NCBI GenBank assembly: GCA_015059095.1
Contig: SVBA01000001.1
Span: 62,001-126,000, forward strand
Origin: Erysipelotrichaceae bacterium
Lineage (GTDB): Bacteria; Bacillota_I; Bacilli_A; RFN20; CAG-449
Length of the DNA: 64,000 nt
Reading direction: 5' to 3'
The notes beneath the pieces are model-generated. The model saw only the letters and a list, made by a program, of their open reading frames with translations, ran no database searches and was not told the origin of the DNA. Each line of letters opens with the position of its first letter. Positions within the stretch are counted from its first letter, which is position 1. The position numbers were made by a program, and so were the translations under genes. Shown piece by piece: positions 1 through 9,914 of the stretch.

Positions 1-711
1 TAAATAATTAGCAAAATAATAAACAATGAAATGATTTCTTTTTAATAATTCTTTCATTTCTTTTTTTACATCTTTTCCTTCGTGGAATTTAATCGCATAA
101 TCTAAAGTTTGTAATATTAAATTCTTCGGATGCTTTTTATATAAATCTTGAATCTTTACATATTCCTTATTATTAAAATACATTAAAGAAAGATTATCTA
201 ACATACTTAACGAATCCGCAGGATTTAAAAATAAAATTCTTTCTGCTGTTTTTAAATATTCTTCTTTTTTATTAATATCTAAATAACAAACAGCAATTTT
301 ATCTAATAATCTAATATATTCTCTTCCTTCGACAAAACAAAATAAATCATCGCTTCCATCAAGAGGAAATTCTTTTTCTTTCAATTCATTAACACATTCT
401 TTTTCTAATAATTCTAATCCTTTAATTTTTTCTACAGTACTAGTATTAGCACAATAAACATTATCAGATAAAATATCAAAATCCTTTGGAACTAGCTTTA
501 AGATTCTTTTTCCAATATCTTCTCTTAATTTATTATCTTCCTCTTCATAATACATACTATATAATTCATCGAGATTATATTCATATGTTCCTTTTGTATT
601 CATTAATTTTTCAATCTTTTTTTTAATCAATTGTTCTTTGACATTAGAAAAAGCTTTTTCCTTCATAAGTTCATTATTTATTAAATAATGGATTACTTCT
701 TTTCTTTTCAT
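1..711 (-). CDS. TPR-like (ST7-like) protein, C-terminus truncated by window edge
   Basis: Open minus frame from ATG at 711 (MKRKEVIHYLINNELMKEKAFSNVKEQ...) to the window edge; clearly homologous to the neighbouring 785..1984 protein. Confidence 0.75.
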   Translation of the reverse strand, partial: MKRKEVIHYLINNELMKEKAFSNVKEQLIKKKIEKLMNTKGTYEYNLDELYSMYYEEEDNKLREDIGKRILKLVPKDFDILSDNVYCANTSTVEKIKGLELLEKECVNELKEKEFPLDGSDDLFCFVEGREYIRLLDKIAVCYLDINKKEEYLKTAERILFLNPADSLSMLDNLSLMYFNNKEYVKIQDLYKKHPKNLILQTLDYAIKFHEGKDVKKEMKELLKRNHFIVYYFANYL

Positions 712-784
712 AAGCCCCTCCTCAATTCATTAATATCTTATCATATGTTTATTTTAAAATACAATAACGCTCACTTTTTGCTTT

Positions 785-1984
785 TTAATTAATATAATTA
801 TTTTCTTCTAATTCTAAATCTTCTTCTCCATCAATAATAGTCAACGCTAGAACAAGTCCTCCTGGAGCGAGTCTAACTTTTTTATCTTCCAAACAAATTA
901 AATGTTTTGTTTCTAATTCTTTTAAAAAGTCTTTTAAGTCTTCTTTATTTTCAAACATCCATGAATCAAATAAAGGTATATCTTTTGCTTTATTAGAAAT
1001 TGTTTTGTCTCCCTTAATTATTCTAAATAAATAATCAATTGTAGGCGTAATGTTATTTGCATTTTCTGCTAATGCAATTAAAGATAATATGAGTTCTATT
1101 TCCTCTTCTATAAAAGGTTCAAACTTTTCAATTTCATCATGTAAAGGACCAATAGCGTCTGCAATTCTATCAAAAGATTCACCTTTTAATTCTCTATCAA
1201 AAGCAAACATAACAGAAGCAAATTCTTCAAAACTTCCTGGTTCAAAATAAGAACCTATACTATTATCAAGAGCGTCTTCATCTAACACATATATACCCGA
1301 TAAGCAAAAAGCAGCAAACCTATTTGCTTCTACTAATTTCTTTAGTTTACGCTCATATCTTTTTCCTTCTTCAACAGTAACAACCAAATCAAGAATCATT
1401 CCATCTAAAGAATATGGAAATTTTTTACAAAGGCGTTTAAATTCATTTACATCGTTTTCAAAATAATACGGAATTAAAGAAATTCTTACTCCTAAATTAT
1501 CTCTAGGATTAAGTTTAATAATTTTACTCCAACACTTAATTGATGATTCTACATCATCTTTAATTCTATAAAGATATCCTAATTGATGAAGTCCTCTTAG
1601 ATATTCTCTAGCAGGAACAAAATAATAAACATCGTCTTCTCCTATAGTATAACCATACTTTTCTTTTAAATGATTTTCGCATTCTTTTAGCATCTTTTTC
1701 ACTTTTTTGATTGCTTCATCATGATTTTTGTTTAATATTATTTCTCTTTGAATCAATATATCATAATCATATGGATTGATTTTTAAAATTTTAGACGATA
1801 TTGTTAAATATTCTTTTTCTATTTCCACATCTTCCAAATCTTGATATAAAGACAAAAGTTCATATAAAGCTGTTCCTTTAGTATGTGCCTCTTTATTAAC
1901 CTGATTCATCGCTTCTTTTGGATCAACTTTTTCTTTTTCTAAAATTTCAATCATTCTTCTAGTTAACAATTCGTTTGCTTTCAT
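785..1984 (-). CDS. Tetratricopeptide/ST7-like repeat protein
   Basis: 399 aa ORF; motif VPAREYLRGLHQLGYLYRIKDDVESSIKCWSKIIKLNPRDNLGVR is TPR-like; SD upstream (aggagat). Confidence 0.8.
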   Translation of the reverse strand: MKANELLTRRMIEILEKEKVDPKEAMNQVNKEAHTKGTALYELLSLYQDLEDVEIEKEYLTISSKILKINPYDYDILIQREIILNKNHDEAIKKVKKMLKECENHLKEKYGYTIGEDDVYYFVPAREYLRGLHQLGYLYRIKDDVESSIKCWSKIIKLNPRDNLGVRISLIPYYFENDVNEFKRLCKKFPYSLDGMILDLVVTVEEGKRYERKLKKLVEANRFAAFCLSGIYVLDEDALDNSIGSYFEPGSFEEFASVMFAFDRELKGESFDRIADAIGPLHDEIEKFEPFIEEEIELILSLIALAENANNITPTIDYLFRIIKGDKTISNKAKDIPLFDSWMFENKEDLKDFLKELETKHLICLEDKKVRLAPGGLVLALTIIDGEEDLELEENNYIN

Positions 1985-2001
1985 ATTAATATCTCCTTTT
2001 T

Positions 2002-3501
2002 TTATTTATAAACGTTAATGTGTTCTTCTTGTTCTTTCTTTTTATAATATTTTGTAACAAAAATTAATCCACCTATTGAGAAAATTGTTACTACTAATCC
2101 AAATACACAAATAAATTTTCCAATGTTATTATCATCAATAAATCCTTTTCTATATCCTTCATAAGACAAATAATCTTTTCCTTCAATAGAAACTATGTAT
2201 GCATCAATCCATTTAGTTTTATTTTCGTCAAACTCACTTTTATGATTAATTGGTTCTTGATTATCTACATATAGAATTATAGAAGAATTACTTCCATCTT
2301 TTTCAAATATTAACTCATCAACTTCATCAATATATATAGAATAGATTCGATATTCAATTTCGTTTTCTTCGTTTATTCCAATAGCGATATAATCACTATC
2401 ATCTTCGTCTAATTTAATATAATCTATTGTGCCTTCAACTTTTATCATTTCTTCTTGAGGAATAGGTTCAAGAAAAAAACAAGCAAAAGAAGGAATAGTA
2501 AAAATAGCACCTAAAACAATAAAACAAATTAGTCCCACTTTTGCGTTTTTCATTTTTAATTGACTAGCTCCCACAACTTTACTACTAGAATAATAATGCG
2601 TTCTTCCTAATTCTTCATCACTCAAATTTTCTTCTTCTAATAATCTATTTTTAGTCATTAGATATGTTTTAATAATTCCAGATAACACAAAAGGCATAAT
2701 TATTAAAAAGAATGTGTTTCTTAAAAAGTAACTTCCTAAGACAAAACCTAAAAAAGCAAAAACAAAAATACAAATAAATTTAATTTTTTCATTTCTTATT
2801 AATATAGGTAAATTCTTTTTATATTCTTCTCCTAATTGATTATATATTTGATCTTCTTTTTCTTCTTGTTTTTGTGATTCAATTGAAGATTCTTCTTTTT
2901 TTATTTCTTTAACTTCTTCACCTATTTCTTTTAAATATTCACTAGCAGAATAAGATTTATACGTATCAAATCTAATCACTAAACCACTTTGTAATTCGAT
3001 GGACTTTTTCGCTAAAAGAGAGACAAAATCATTTATTTTTCCGGTTTGTAGTGCCATCGTAAATAACTTTTTATTGTCTTTATCAAAACACATTAATATT
3101 CCACCTTGCGCCATAGAAATTGCTACACTTTTTATATCACTAATTTGTACTTCTTTTTTATTAGATATTCTTCTGATAATAACTTTATCTTTATCAATAG
3201 CTTCATAATCTAATATATTATCATATAAAATAACATTAGATAAAACCCCAATAAACAACGCCATTCCAAAACACACCCAAACTCCTTCCGGTGTATTTTC
3301 AAAATATAACGCTATAGATATCGCGATTAAAATAAATGCGATAGAATCAAACACAATACTAAAAATTAAATAACCTTTATTCATTCCGGTTTTAAATTCA
3401 TAGATGTCTTTTTCTTGTTTCTTATTTTTACAATAAACATAAATAGCAAATCCAATGTATAAGCAAATTAGTACTATATCTAAAATTAGTCCTACAATCA
3501 T
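2002..3501 (-). CDS. Multi-pass membrane protein, possible bacterial PH-like domain, unknown function
   Basis: 499 aa ORF with several hydrophobic segments; adjacent to the TPR pair in the same orientation. Confidence 0.75.
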   Translation of the reverse strand: MIVGLILDIVLICLYIGFAIYVYCKNKKQEKDIYEFKTGMNKGYLIFSIVFDSIAFILIAISIALYFENTPEGVWVCFGMALFIGVLSNVILYDNILDYEAIDKDKVIIRRISNKKEVQISDIKSVAISMAQGGILMCFDKDNKKLFTMALQTGKINDFVSLLAKKSIELQSGLVIRFDTYKSYSASEYLKEIGEEVKEIKKEESSIESQKQEEKEDQIYNQLGEEYKKNLPILIRNEKIKFICIFVFAFLGFVLGSYFLRNTFFLIIMPFVLSGIIKTYLMTKNRLLEEENLSDEELGRTHYYSSSKVVGASQLKMKNAKVGLICFIVLGAIFTIPSFACFFLEPIPQEEMIKVEGTIDYIKLDEDDSDYIAIGINEENEIEYRIYSIYIDEVDELIFEKDGSNSSIILYVDNQEPINHKSEFDENKTKWIDAYIVSIEGKDYLSYEGYRKGFIDDNNIGKFICVFGLVVTIFSIGGLIFVTKYYKKKEQEEHINVYK

Positions 3502-3557
3502 AAAGAATATCTCCTTTATTTAATACTACCATATATTATTAAATTATAATAAAAGAA

Positions 3558-3579
3558 AAGATGCTATTTCTAGCATCTT
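3558..3579 (-). terminator. Rho-independent terminator of metG
   Basis: AAGATGCTA-GAAA-TAGCATCTT followed by TTCTTTTATT on the minus strand. Confidence 0.75.
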
Positions 3580-3581
3580 AA

Positions 3582-5171
3582 CTATTTTCCTTGCATTAAA
3601 TTTTTAATATATTCAACTTCAACAGTAGCGTCTAATCTTGGGAATAATGGATTACCTTTAGTTACTGTTTCTCCTCCAAGTTTATCAAAATCTCTTAAAG
3701 TAGAATATTTTCTTAATTCTTCAGAAATGCCTAAAGCATTGAATAATTTTTCTGGAGCTTCTAGTAATGCTGGTGAAAGAAGAATTGCAGCTTGTCTAAG
3801 AGTATTTGCCAAATGGTTCATTACTGATTTTAATTCATTGTTTCTTTCAGGATCTTTAGCAAGTTCCCATGGTTTAGATTCTTCAATATATTTATTTGCT
3901 CTTGAGATATAATTAAATACTGCAGCAAAGGCTTCATTAACTTTTAAAGCATCCATCTTGTGATGATATTCTTCAATAGAGTGTCTGCCAACTGCTTCCA
4001 TATCTTTATCAAGATCATTTAAGCATCCTTGATATTCTGGAATGATACCACCAAAGTATTTAGTAATCATGCCTACAGTTCTATTTAATAAGTTCCCAAA
4101 GTCATTCGCTAAATCAATGTTTACTCTTTCTACGAATTGTTCAGGAGTAAATTGACCATCTGTTCCAAATACAACTTCACTTACATAATAATAACGTAAA
4201 GCGTCTAATCCATATCTATCAATTAGTACATTTGGAGAAATTACGTTACCTTTTGATTTAGACATTTTACCATCTTTCATCATAATTAATCCATGAACAT
4301 AAACTTTATCTGGACATCTCATACCCATACTCATTAAGAAAATAGGCCAATAGATTACATGGAATCTAGTAATATCATTACCAACTAAATGTAAAATTTC
4401 TGCGTCATCACTCCAGAATTTATTGTATAATTCATCATCTTCTTGAAGATAACCTAAAGCAGAAGCGTAGTTAAATAAAGCGTCTAACCAAACATAAACT
4501 ACATGTCTAGGATTTTCTCTTACTGGAATACCCCAATCAAAAGAAGTTCTAGATACACATAAATCTTCTAACCCTGGTTTAATAAAGTTATTAACCATTT
4601 CATTTTTTCTAGATTCAGGAGTAATGAAATCTGGATGTGATTCATAGAAATCTAATAATCTTTTTGAATACTTACTCATTCTAAAGAAGTAAGATTCTTC
4701 TTTTGCTTTATGAACTGGTCTACCACAATCAGGACAAATATGTTCTTCGCCTGCTTGGGTATCTGTCCAGAAAGATTCACAAGGAGTACAGTACCAACCT
4801 TCATATTCTCCTAAATAAATATCATCTTGTTCTAACATTTTAGTAAAAACTTTTTGAACAACTTCCATATGATAATCATCAGTAGTACGAATGTATTTAT
4901 CGTTAGATACTTTCATTACTTTCCATAAATCTTTAATTCCTGCGACAATCTCATCAACAAATGCTTGAGGTGTTTTTCCTGCTGCTTCAGCATTCTTTTG
5001 AATCTTTTCGCCGTGTTCATCTGTCCCTGTTAAAAAGAAAGTTTCAATTCCTTGAAGTCTTTTATAACGAGCGATAGTATCTGCTATTGTTGTACAATAT
5101 GCGTGTCCAATATGTAATTTTGCACTTGGATAATAAATTGGTGTTGTAATATAGAAATATTTTTTACTCAT
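3582..5171 (-). CDS. metG: Methionine--tRNA ligase (short form, no C-terminal EMAP domain)
   Basis: YYITTPIYYPSAKLHIGHAY, KMSKSKGN, Cys4 zinc region CTPCESFW...CPDCGRP; start chosen at MSKKYFY. Confidence 0.96.
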   Translation of the reverse strand: MSKKYFYITTPIYYPSAKLHIGHAYCTTIADTIARYKRLQGIETFFLTGTDEHGEKIQKNAEAAGKTPQAFVDEIVAGIKDLWKVMKVSNDKYIRTTDDYHMEVVQKVFTKMLEQDDIYLGEYEGWYCTPCESFWTDTQAGEEHICPDCGRPVHKAKEESYFFRMSKYSKRLLDFYESHPDFITPESRKNEMVNNFIKPGLEDLCVSRTSFDWGIPVRENPRHVVYVWLDALFNYASALGYLQEDDELYNKFWSDDAEILHLVGNDITRFHVIYWPIFLMSMGMRCPDKVYVHGLIMMKDGKMSKSKGNVISPNVLIDRYGLDALRYYYVSEVVFGTDGQFTPEQFVERVNIDLANDFGNLLNRTVGMITKYFGGIIPEYQGCLNDLDKDMEAVGRHSIEEYHHKMDALKVNEAFAAVFNYISRANKYIEESKPWELAKDPERNNELKSVMNHLANTLRQAAILLSPALLEAPEKLFNALGISEELRKYSTLRDFDKLGGETVTKGNPLFPRLDATVEVEYIKNLMQGK

Positions 5172-5202
5172 AAATATATCTCCTTCCATCATTTAAAGAA
5201 AA

Positions 5203-5226
5203 AACCGCCCTTAAGATTTGGCGGTT
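5203..5226 (-). terminator. Terminator downstream of rpmE
   Basis: AACCGCC...GGCGGTT stem followed by T-rich tract on the minus strand. Confidence 0.75.
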
Positions 5227-5236
5227 AATACTTTTC

Positions 5237-5440
5237 TTATTTAATTCCGTATTTTTTGTTGAATTTATCAACACGACCATCTGCTTGAGTAAATCTTTGT
5301 TTACCTGTGTAGAATGGGTGGCAGTTAGAACATGTATCAACACGAATTTCTTTTACTGTTGATCCTGTCATGAATGTTGCGCCACATGTAATACAAGTTA
5401 CTTTTGTTTCGTAATATTTTGGGTGAATACCTTTTTTCAT
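5237..5440 (-). CDS. rpmE: 50S ribosomal protein L31 (zinc-binding CxxC form)
   Basis: [23 protein letters not shown]...[14 protein letters not shown]. Confidence 0.93.
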   Translation of the reverse strand: MKKGIHPKYYETKVTCITCGATFMTGSTVKEIRVDTCSNCHPFYTGKQRFTQADGRVDKFNKKYGIK

Positions 5441-5565
5441 AGTGCTTAATCTCCTTTTCATCGCCTAAAGTCTTAGTCATACTTTAAGTCAGCGTAGTTA
5501 TAATAACAAATAATATTTGTTTATTCAATAAGTTTTTAAAAATTATTATTTTTTAATAATAAACA

Positions 5566-6399
5566 TTACTTTTTTAGATAACTCTTTGTTTTTCCTAAAT
5601 TAACAAAATTATTTCTTTCATAATATTTTTGTGCAATTAAATTATCTGAAGCAGTATCAGTATCTAATTTTACAACTCCTAAATCAAATAAATAATCTTT
5701 TAACTTATTCATACATTTTGTTCCATACCCTAAATGTTTCTTTGCTTCTATTATATATATCCATCTAAGATATACATTTTCTTTATTTACAAAATGAATT
5801 TCTGTCTCACCAATAAATTCATAATTATGTTTAAAGACAATATTTTGTGTGTTCCATTTGTTAATGTTTTTTGTTTCTATACTTATTTCTTTTTCGTTTT
5901 TTCTTTCTACTATACTTGAATAATATACATTTATTTCATTAGGAATAAATCCATGTTTTGTAAGTAAATCCTCGATGTTTTTATTTTTCTCATATAGTTT
6001 TCCGTGTCTAGCAAAACAAGACATTCCAAAATAATGAAAGAAAGCATAAAGTTCTTCTTTTTTATTATCTAAAACTCTATTTAGTAATTCTTCTCCTACC
6101 TTTTCATCTTCAAAATAAAAATTTCTAATAACAAAATAATTTATATTAGTTGTTATTTCTCCATTTTGATCAAACCCAATATTTGTTTTTCCATATTGAA
6201 TAAAACCTACTAGTTTAGAGTCTTTATACGCTCCTAGAAGATATAATTCTTCAAACAAATTATTTCCATAACCATCACTATCTTTACATAGCGAAATAAG
6301 ATATTCTTCATAATCTGTTTTAAATATATATGGAGATTTTATGTACGTATGATAAAAATATAATTCTTCTATATTTGTTATTTTTTTTATTTCAATCAT
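5566..6399 (-). CDS. GNAT-type acetyltransferase
   Basis: C-terminal YIIEAKKHLGYGTKCMNKLKDYLFDLGVVKLDTDTASDNLIAQKYYERNNFVNLG is GNAT-like. Confidence 0.7.
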   Translation of the reverse strand: MIEIKKITNIEELYFYHTYIKSPYIFKTDYEEYLISLCKDSDGYGNNLFEELYLLGAYKDSKLVGFIQYGKTNIGFDQNGEITTNINYFVIRNFYFEDEKVGEELLNRVLDNKKEELYAFFHYFGMSCFARHGKLYEKNKNIEDLLTKHGFIPNEINVYYSSIVERKNEKEISIETKNINKWNTQNIVFKHNYEFIGETEIHFVNKENVYLRWIYIIEAKKHLGYGTKCMNKLKDYLFDLGVVKLDTDTASDNLIAQKYYERNNFVNLGKTKSYLKK

Positions 6400-6400
6400 A

Positions 6401-7843
6401 TTATTTTCCTGTCCAAGTTTTTGGTAAGAATAAAATTAAAATTGGGTATACTTCTAATCTACCAATTAACATAAGAACAGATAATATAATTTTTGAAAAG
6501 TAAGAAAAACAATCAAAATTACCCATCGGACCAACCAAATTTAATCCTGGACCAATATTATTAATACAAGCAATAACTCCTGTAAAGGTTGAAGTAAAAT
6601 CTAATCCATCAAAAGAGACTAATAATGTTCCTATGAACAACAAAATCATAACGAAAGCAAAGTATATATTAACACCTTTTACCACGCTACCTTCAACAAC
6701 TTCTCCCTCCATTTTAATTGGAGCAACACTATTGGGATGAAGCAATTTTTGAACTTCTCTTTTCAAAGATTTAAATAAAATAACCATTCTTGAAACTTTA
6801 ATTCCTCCACCTGTAGATCCAGCACAACCACCAACAAACATAATTATAATTAAAATCGTTTTAGAGAAAGTTGGCCATAAGTTGAAATCAACAGTAGAAA
6901 ATCCAGTAGTTGTCATAATTGAAGATACTTGGAAATAAGCATCTTTTAACGCAATACCAAATGTTTGATTTAAGTTAACCATTAGATTAATTGTAATCAT
7001 TGTCGTACTAAGTAAAATAATACCGAAATACCATCTTAATTCTTCACTCTTAATTGCTTGTTTAATCTTTCCAATAATTACCAAGTAATATATATTAAAA
7101 TTAATACCGAAAAGCATCATAAATATTGCAATAACAACTTGAGAATATATATTAAATCCTCCTACGCTATCTGCATATATACCAAATCCACCAGTACCCG
7201 CTGTACCAAAAGACATAACGATTGATTCATACAACGAATTACCACCAACAAGTAACAATATAACTTCTAACAAAGTAATTACAAAATAAATTACATAAAG
7301 AATTCTAGCAGTAAATCGAACTTTAGAAACAAGTTTTCCTACTTGAGGGCCTGTTGATTCTGCTTTTAATAAATAAATATTTTGTCCTTCTGAATTAGGT
7401 AATATGGCAAGTACAAATACTAATACTCCCATACCTCCAATCCAGTGAGTAAAGCTTCTCCAAAATAACATACTTTTAGACATTGCTTCAACATCATTCA
7501 AAATGCTTGCTCCTGTTGTCGTAAACCCTGAAACAGTTTCAAAGACCGCATTTATATAATTAGGAATTTCTCCAGATAAAGTAAAAGGTAACGCGCCAAA
7601 CAATGAAAGAACAATCCACGCTAAACCTACAATAACAAACCCTTCTCTAACAAACATTCTTTTATTCTTAGGTTTAATCATTATTAACAATGTTCCAACA
7701 ACCATTAAAATGCTAATAGTTAATGCGAAAGCAAACAAATTTTCTTCTTGATAAATAAAATTAACAATTAAAGGAAAAATTAATAAAATTGCTTCAATTA
7801 ATAATATCTTTCCTATTGTATGAAAAATCAGTTTATAATTCAT
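6401..7843 (-). CDS. trkH: Trk/Ktr-type potassium uptake membrane subunit
   Basis: TrkH signatures FETVSGFTTTGAS, GGCAGSTGGGIKV; adjacent trkA. Confidence 0.92.
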   Translation of the reverse strand: MNYKLIFHTIGKILLIEAILLIFPLIVNFIYQEENLFAFALTISILMVVGTLLIMIKPKNKRMFVREGFVIVGLAWIVLSLFGALPFTLSGEIPNYINAVFETVSGFTTTGASILNDVEAMSKSMLFWRSFTHWIGGMGVLVFVLAILPNSEGQNIYLLKAESTGPQVGKLVSKVRFTARILYVIYFVITLLEVILLLVGGNSLYESIVMSFGTAGTGGFGIYADSVGGFNIYSQVVIAIFMMLFGINFNIYYLVIIGKIKQAIKSEELRWYFGIILLSTTMITINLMVNLNQTFGIALKDAYFQVSSIMTTTGFSTVDFNLWPTFSKTILIIIMFVGGCAGSTGGGIKVSRMVILFKSLKREVQKLLHPNSVAPIKMEGEVVEGSVVKGVNIYFAFVMILLFIGTLLVSFDGLDFTSTFTGVIACINNIGPGLNLVGPMGNFDCFSYFSKIILSVLMLIGRLEVYPILILFLPKTWTGK

Positions 7844-7849
7844 AAATAA

Positions 7850-9205
7850 CTACCCCAATATATCATTAACATCTTTAATAACATAACTAGAAGAAACAAT
7901 AATTACACTATCTAAAGGTTCTAATGTATCTAAACCACTAGGAATGATTACTTTATTTTTTCTAATAATTGCTGCTATTAAAACATTGTTCTTTATTTTC
8001 AAATCTTTTAATGGGACAGATGTATATTTTGCTTCTTTTGAAATGAAAAATTCAGATGCTTCTACCTTATTATCTACTAAACGATATAAAGTTTTAAATT
8101 CGCTACCTCTAGTATTCTTCATTCCTCTTACATATCTAATGATGTTGTTAGCAAATAGTTCTTTTGGTTCTACTACACTTTCTAATCCTGTTTTATCCAA
8201 AATCAAATCATAGGAACCGTTTGTTATTTTCGTAATAACTTTTTTACATCCACATTCTTTGGCATATGTAGAAAGAATAATATTTGTTTCATCTTGTCCA
8301 GTCAAAGTAACAAAAGCATCCGTCTCTCCAACACCTTCGCTTAATAATAAATTATGATTTGTTGCGTCTCCATGTAATACAAGTGCTTTAGGAAAAGCTT
8401 GTGATAGAGATAAACATCTATCATAATCTTTTTCAATTATCTTAATAGATACGCCATTATCTATTAACATTTGTGCTAGATAATATGTAATCTTTCCTCC
8501 ACCGATTATCATTGCTGTTTTAGCTTTTTGCTTAAACGTTTTTAGCTTTTTAAAAGAAGAGGTTGTTTCTCTAGCTGAAACAGTTATATATACATAATCT
8601 CCTTCTTGTAAAACAAAATTACCATTAGGAATAATTACTTCATCTTCTCTTACAACTGCGCAGAACAACAAATTGGTTTGATATTTTTCTTTAATTTCGA
8701 TTAAAGATTTATTGTTAATTAAAGAATCTTTTTCAATTTTTAATTCTACAAGGTCAACCTTTCCATTAGCAAAACTTTCAACTGTTAAAGCTGAAGGGAA
8801 TCTAATTGTTCTAAAAATTTCTAACGCTGTGTTGTAATCTGGGTTAACTGTCATCGAAATCCCTAATTCGTTTTGCATCATTTGTGCTTGTAAAGAATAT
8901 TCTGGATTTCTAACTCTTGCGATTGTTTGTTTGATTCCAATTTTCTTTGCAACTAAACAAGTTAAAATATTTACCTCGTCCGTTGAAGTAGTTGCAATTA
9001 ATAAATCAAATTTATTTATATCTGCATTTTCTTGAGTTAAATAAGATGCGCCATTCCCAACATATCCTTTTACATCATATTGATTTACAACTTCTTCGAT
9101 TACTTTTGCATTTGTGTCAATAACTATAATATCATGATTTTCTTTAGATAAATGATCAGTTAACAATGTTCCATATTTACCTAAGCCTACAATTACAATG
9201 TTCAT
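7850..9205 (-). CDS. trkA: Trk potassium transport regulatory subunit with two RCK/TrkA-N domains
   Basis: MNIVIVGLGKYGTLLTDHLSKENHDIIVID and second Rossmann MIIGGGKITYYLAQML; duplicated TrkA-C. Confidence 0.94.
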   Translation of the reverse strand: MNIVIVGLGKYGTLLTDHLSKENHDIIVIDTNAKVIEEVVNQYDVKGYVGNGASYLTQENADINKFDLLIATTSTDEVNILTCLVAKKIGIKQTIARVRNPEYSLQAQMMQNELGISMTVNPDYNTALEIFRTIRFPSALTVESFANGKVDLVELKIEKDSLINNKSLIEIKEKYQTNLLFCAVVREDEVIIPNGNFVLQEGDYVYITVSARETTSSFKKLKTFKQKAKTAMIIGGGKITYYLAQMLIDNGVSIKIIEKDYDRCLSLSQAFPKALVLHGDATNHNLLLSEGVGETDAFVTLTGQDETNIILSTYAKECGCKKVITKITNGSYDLILDKTGLESVVEPKELFANNIIRYVRGMKNTRGSEFKTLYRLVDNKVEASEFFISKEAKYTSVPLKDLKIKNNVLIAAIIRKNKVIIPSGLDTLEPLDSVIIVSSSYVIKDVNDILG

Positions 9206-9339
9206 AAAACACCTCTATCTTATAATATATACAATATTATACTACTTTTATCTATTAATATATCAAGAAAAAGATTGATAATAAAGATTATCAATTATAT
9301 TAATAAAATCATAAACTGACTTTTTTTATTTCAAAAAGA

Positions 9340-9362
9340 AAAATGTGGAGACTCCACATTTT
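9340..9362 (-). terminator. Terminator of the nrdDG operon
   Basis: Inverted repeat AAAATGTGGAG/CTCCACATTTT followed by T-rich on minus strand. Confidence 0.75.
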
Positions 9363-9381
9363 AAATTTTAAAAAATCAATT

Positions 9382-9912
9382 TTAATTATTTAGTCTATGT
9401 AAAACCACTTTCTTTTGTTTTAATGACTCTTGAACATCAATAATTCTTTGATTAGAAGAACCTTTAAATTTTAAAGATATATCTTTTAAAGATAAGACAA
9501 ATTTTCCATCAACTAAAACATCAATATATCCAATTAATTCTCTAGTTACTTCTGTGTGAATTGAAGAGTTTTCATTAAGGATTTCCGCATCAAACAAGTA
9601 TCCTGAATAACACCAAACATCTTTATTTGGAAACTCTTTTTTAAATCTTCTAAGTAAAGAAATTAATCCTAATTGATTAACTTTTTCAAAAGGTTCTCCT
9701 CCCAAAAGAGACAATCCTTTTATATAAGAGTTTCTACACGCTTCAATAATTTCGTCTTCTACTTCTTTAGTATATTCGTTCCCATATTCAAAAGGCCATG
9801 CCACATCATTAAAACATCCAGGACAATGATGAGAGCATCCAGAAACAAAGAGAGAGACTCTAACTCCCTCTCCGTTTGCAATATCAAATTTTTTAATAGT
9901 TGCGTAATGCAT
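9382..9912 (-). CDS. nrdG: Anaerobic ribonucleoside-triphosphate reductase activating protein (radical SAM)
   Basis: GEGVRVSLFVSGCSHHCPGCFN; downstream of nrdD. Confidence 0.96.
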   Translation of the reverse strand: MHYATIKKFDIANGEGVRVSLFVSGCSHHCPGCFNDVAWPFEYGNEYTKEVEDEIIEACRNSYIKGLSLLGGEPFEKVNQLGLISLLRRFKKEFPNKDVWCYSGYLFDAEILNENSSIHTEVTRELIGYIDVLVDGKFVLSLKDISLKFKGSSNQRIIDVQESLKQKKVVLHRLNN

Positions 9913-9914
9913 AA

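Noticed and set aside
1050-1250. Plus-strand 66-aa ORF and similar antisense ORFs throughout (e.g. 2999..3208, 20296..20535, 36838..37257, 37507..37872, 51597..52052)
   Set aside because: Fully inside well-supported genes on the other strand; composition typical of antisense shadow frames
9340-9362. Palindrome aaaatgtggagactccacatttt as an operator
   Set aside because: Better explained as the nrdDG terminator by position and flanking T-tract
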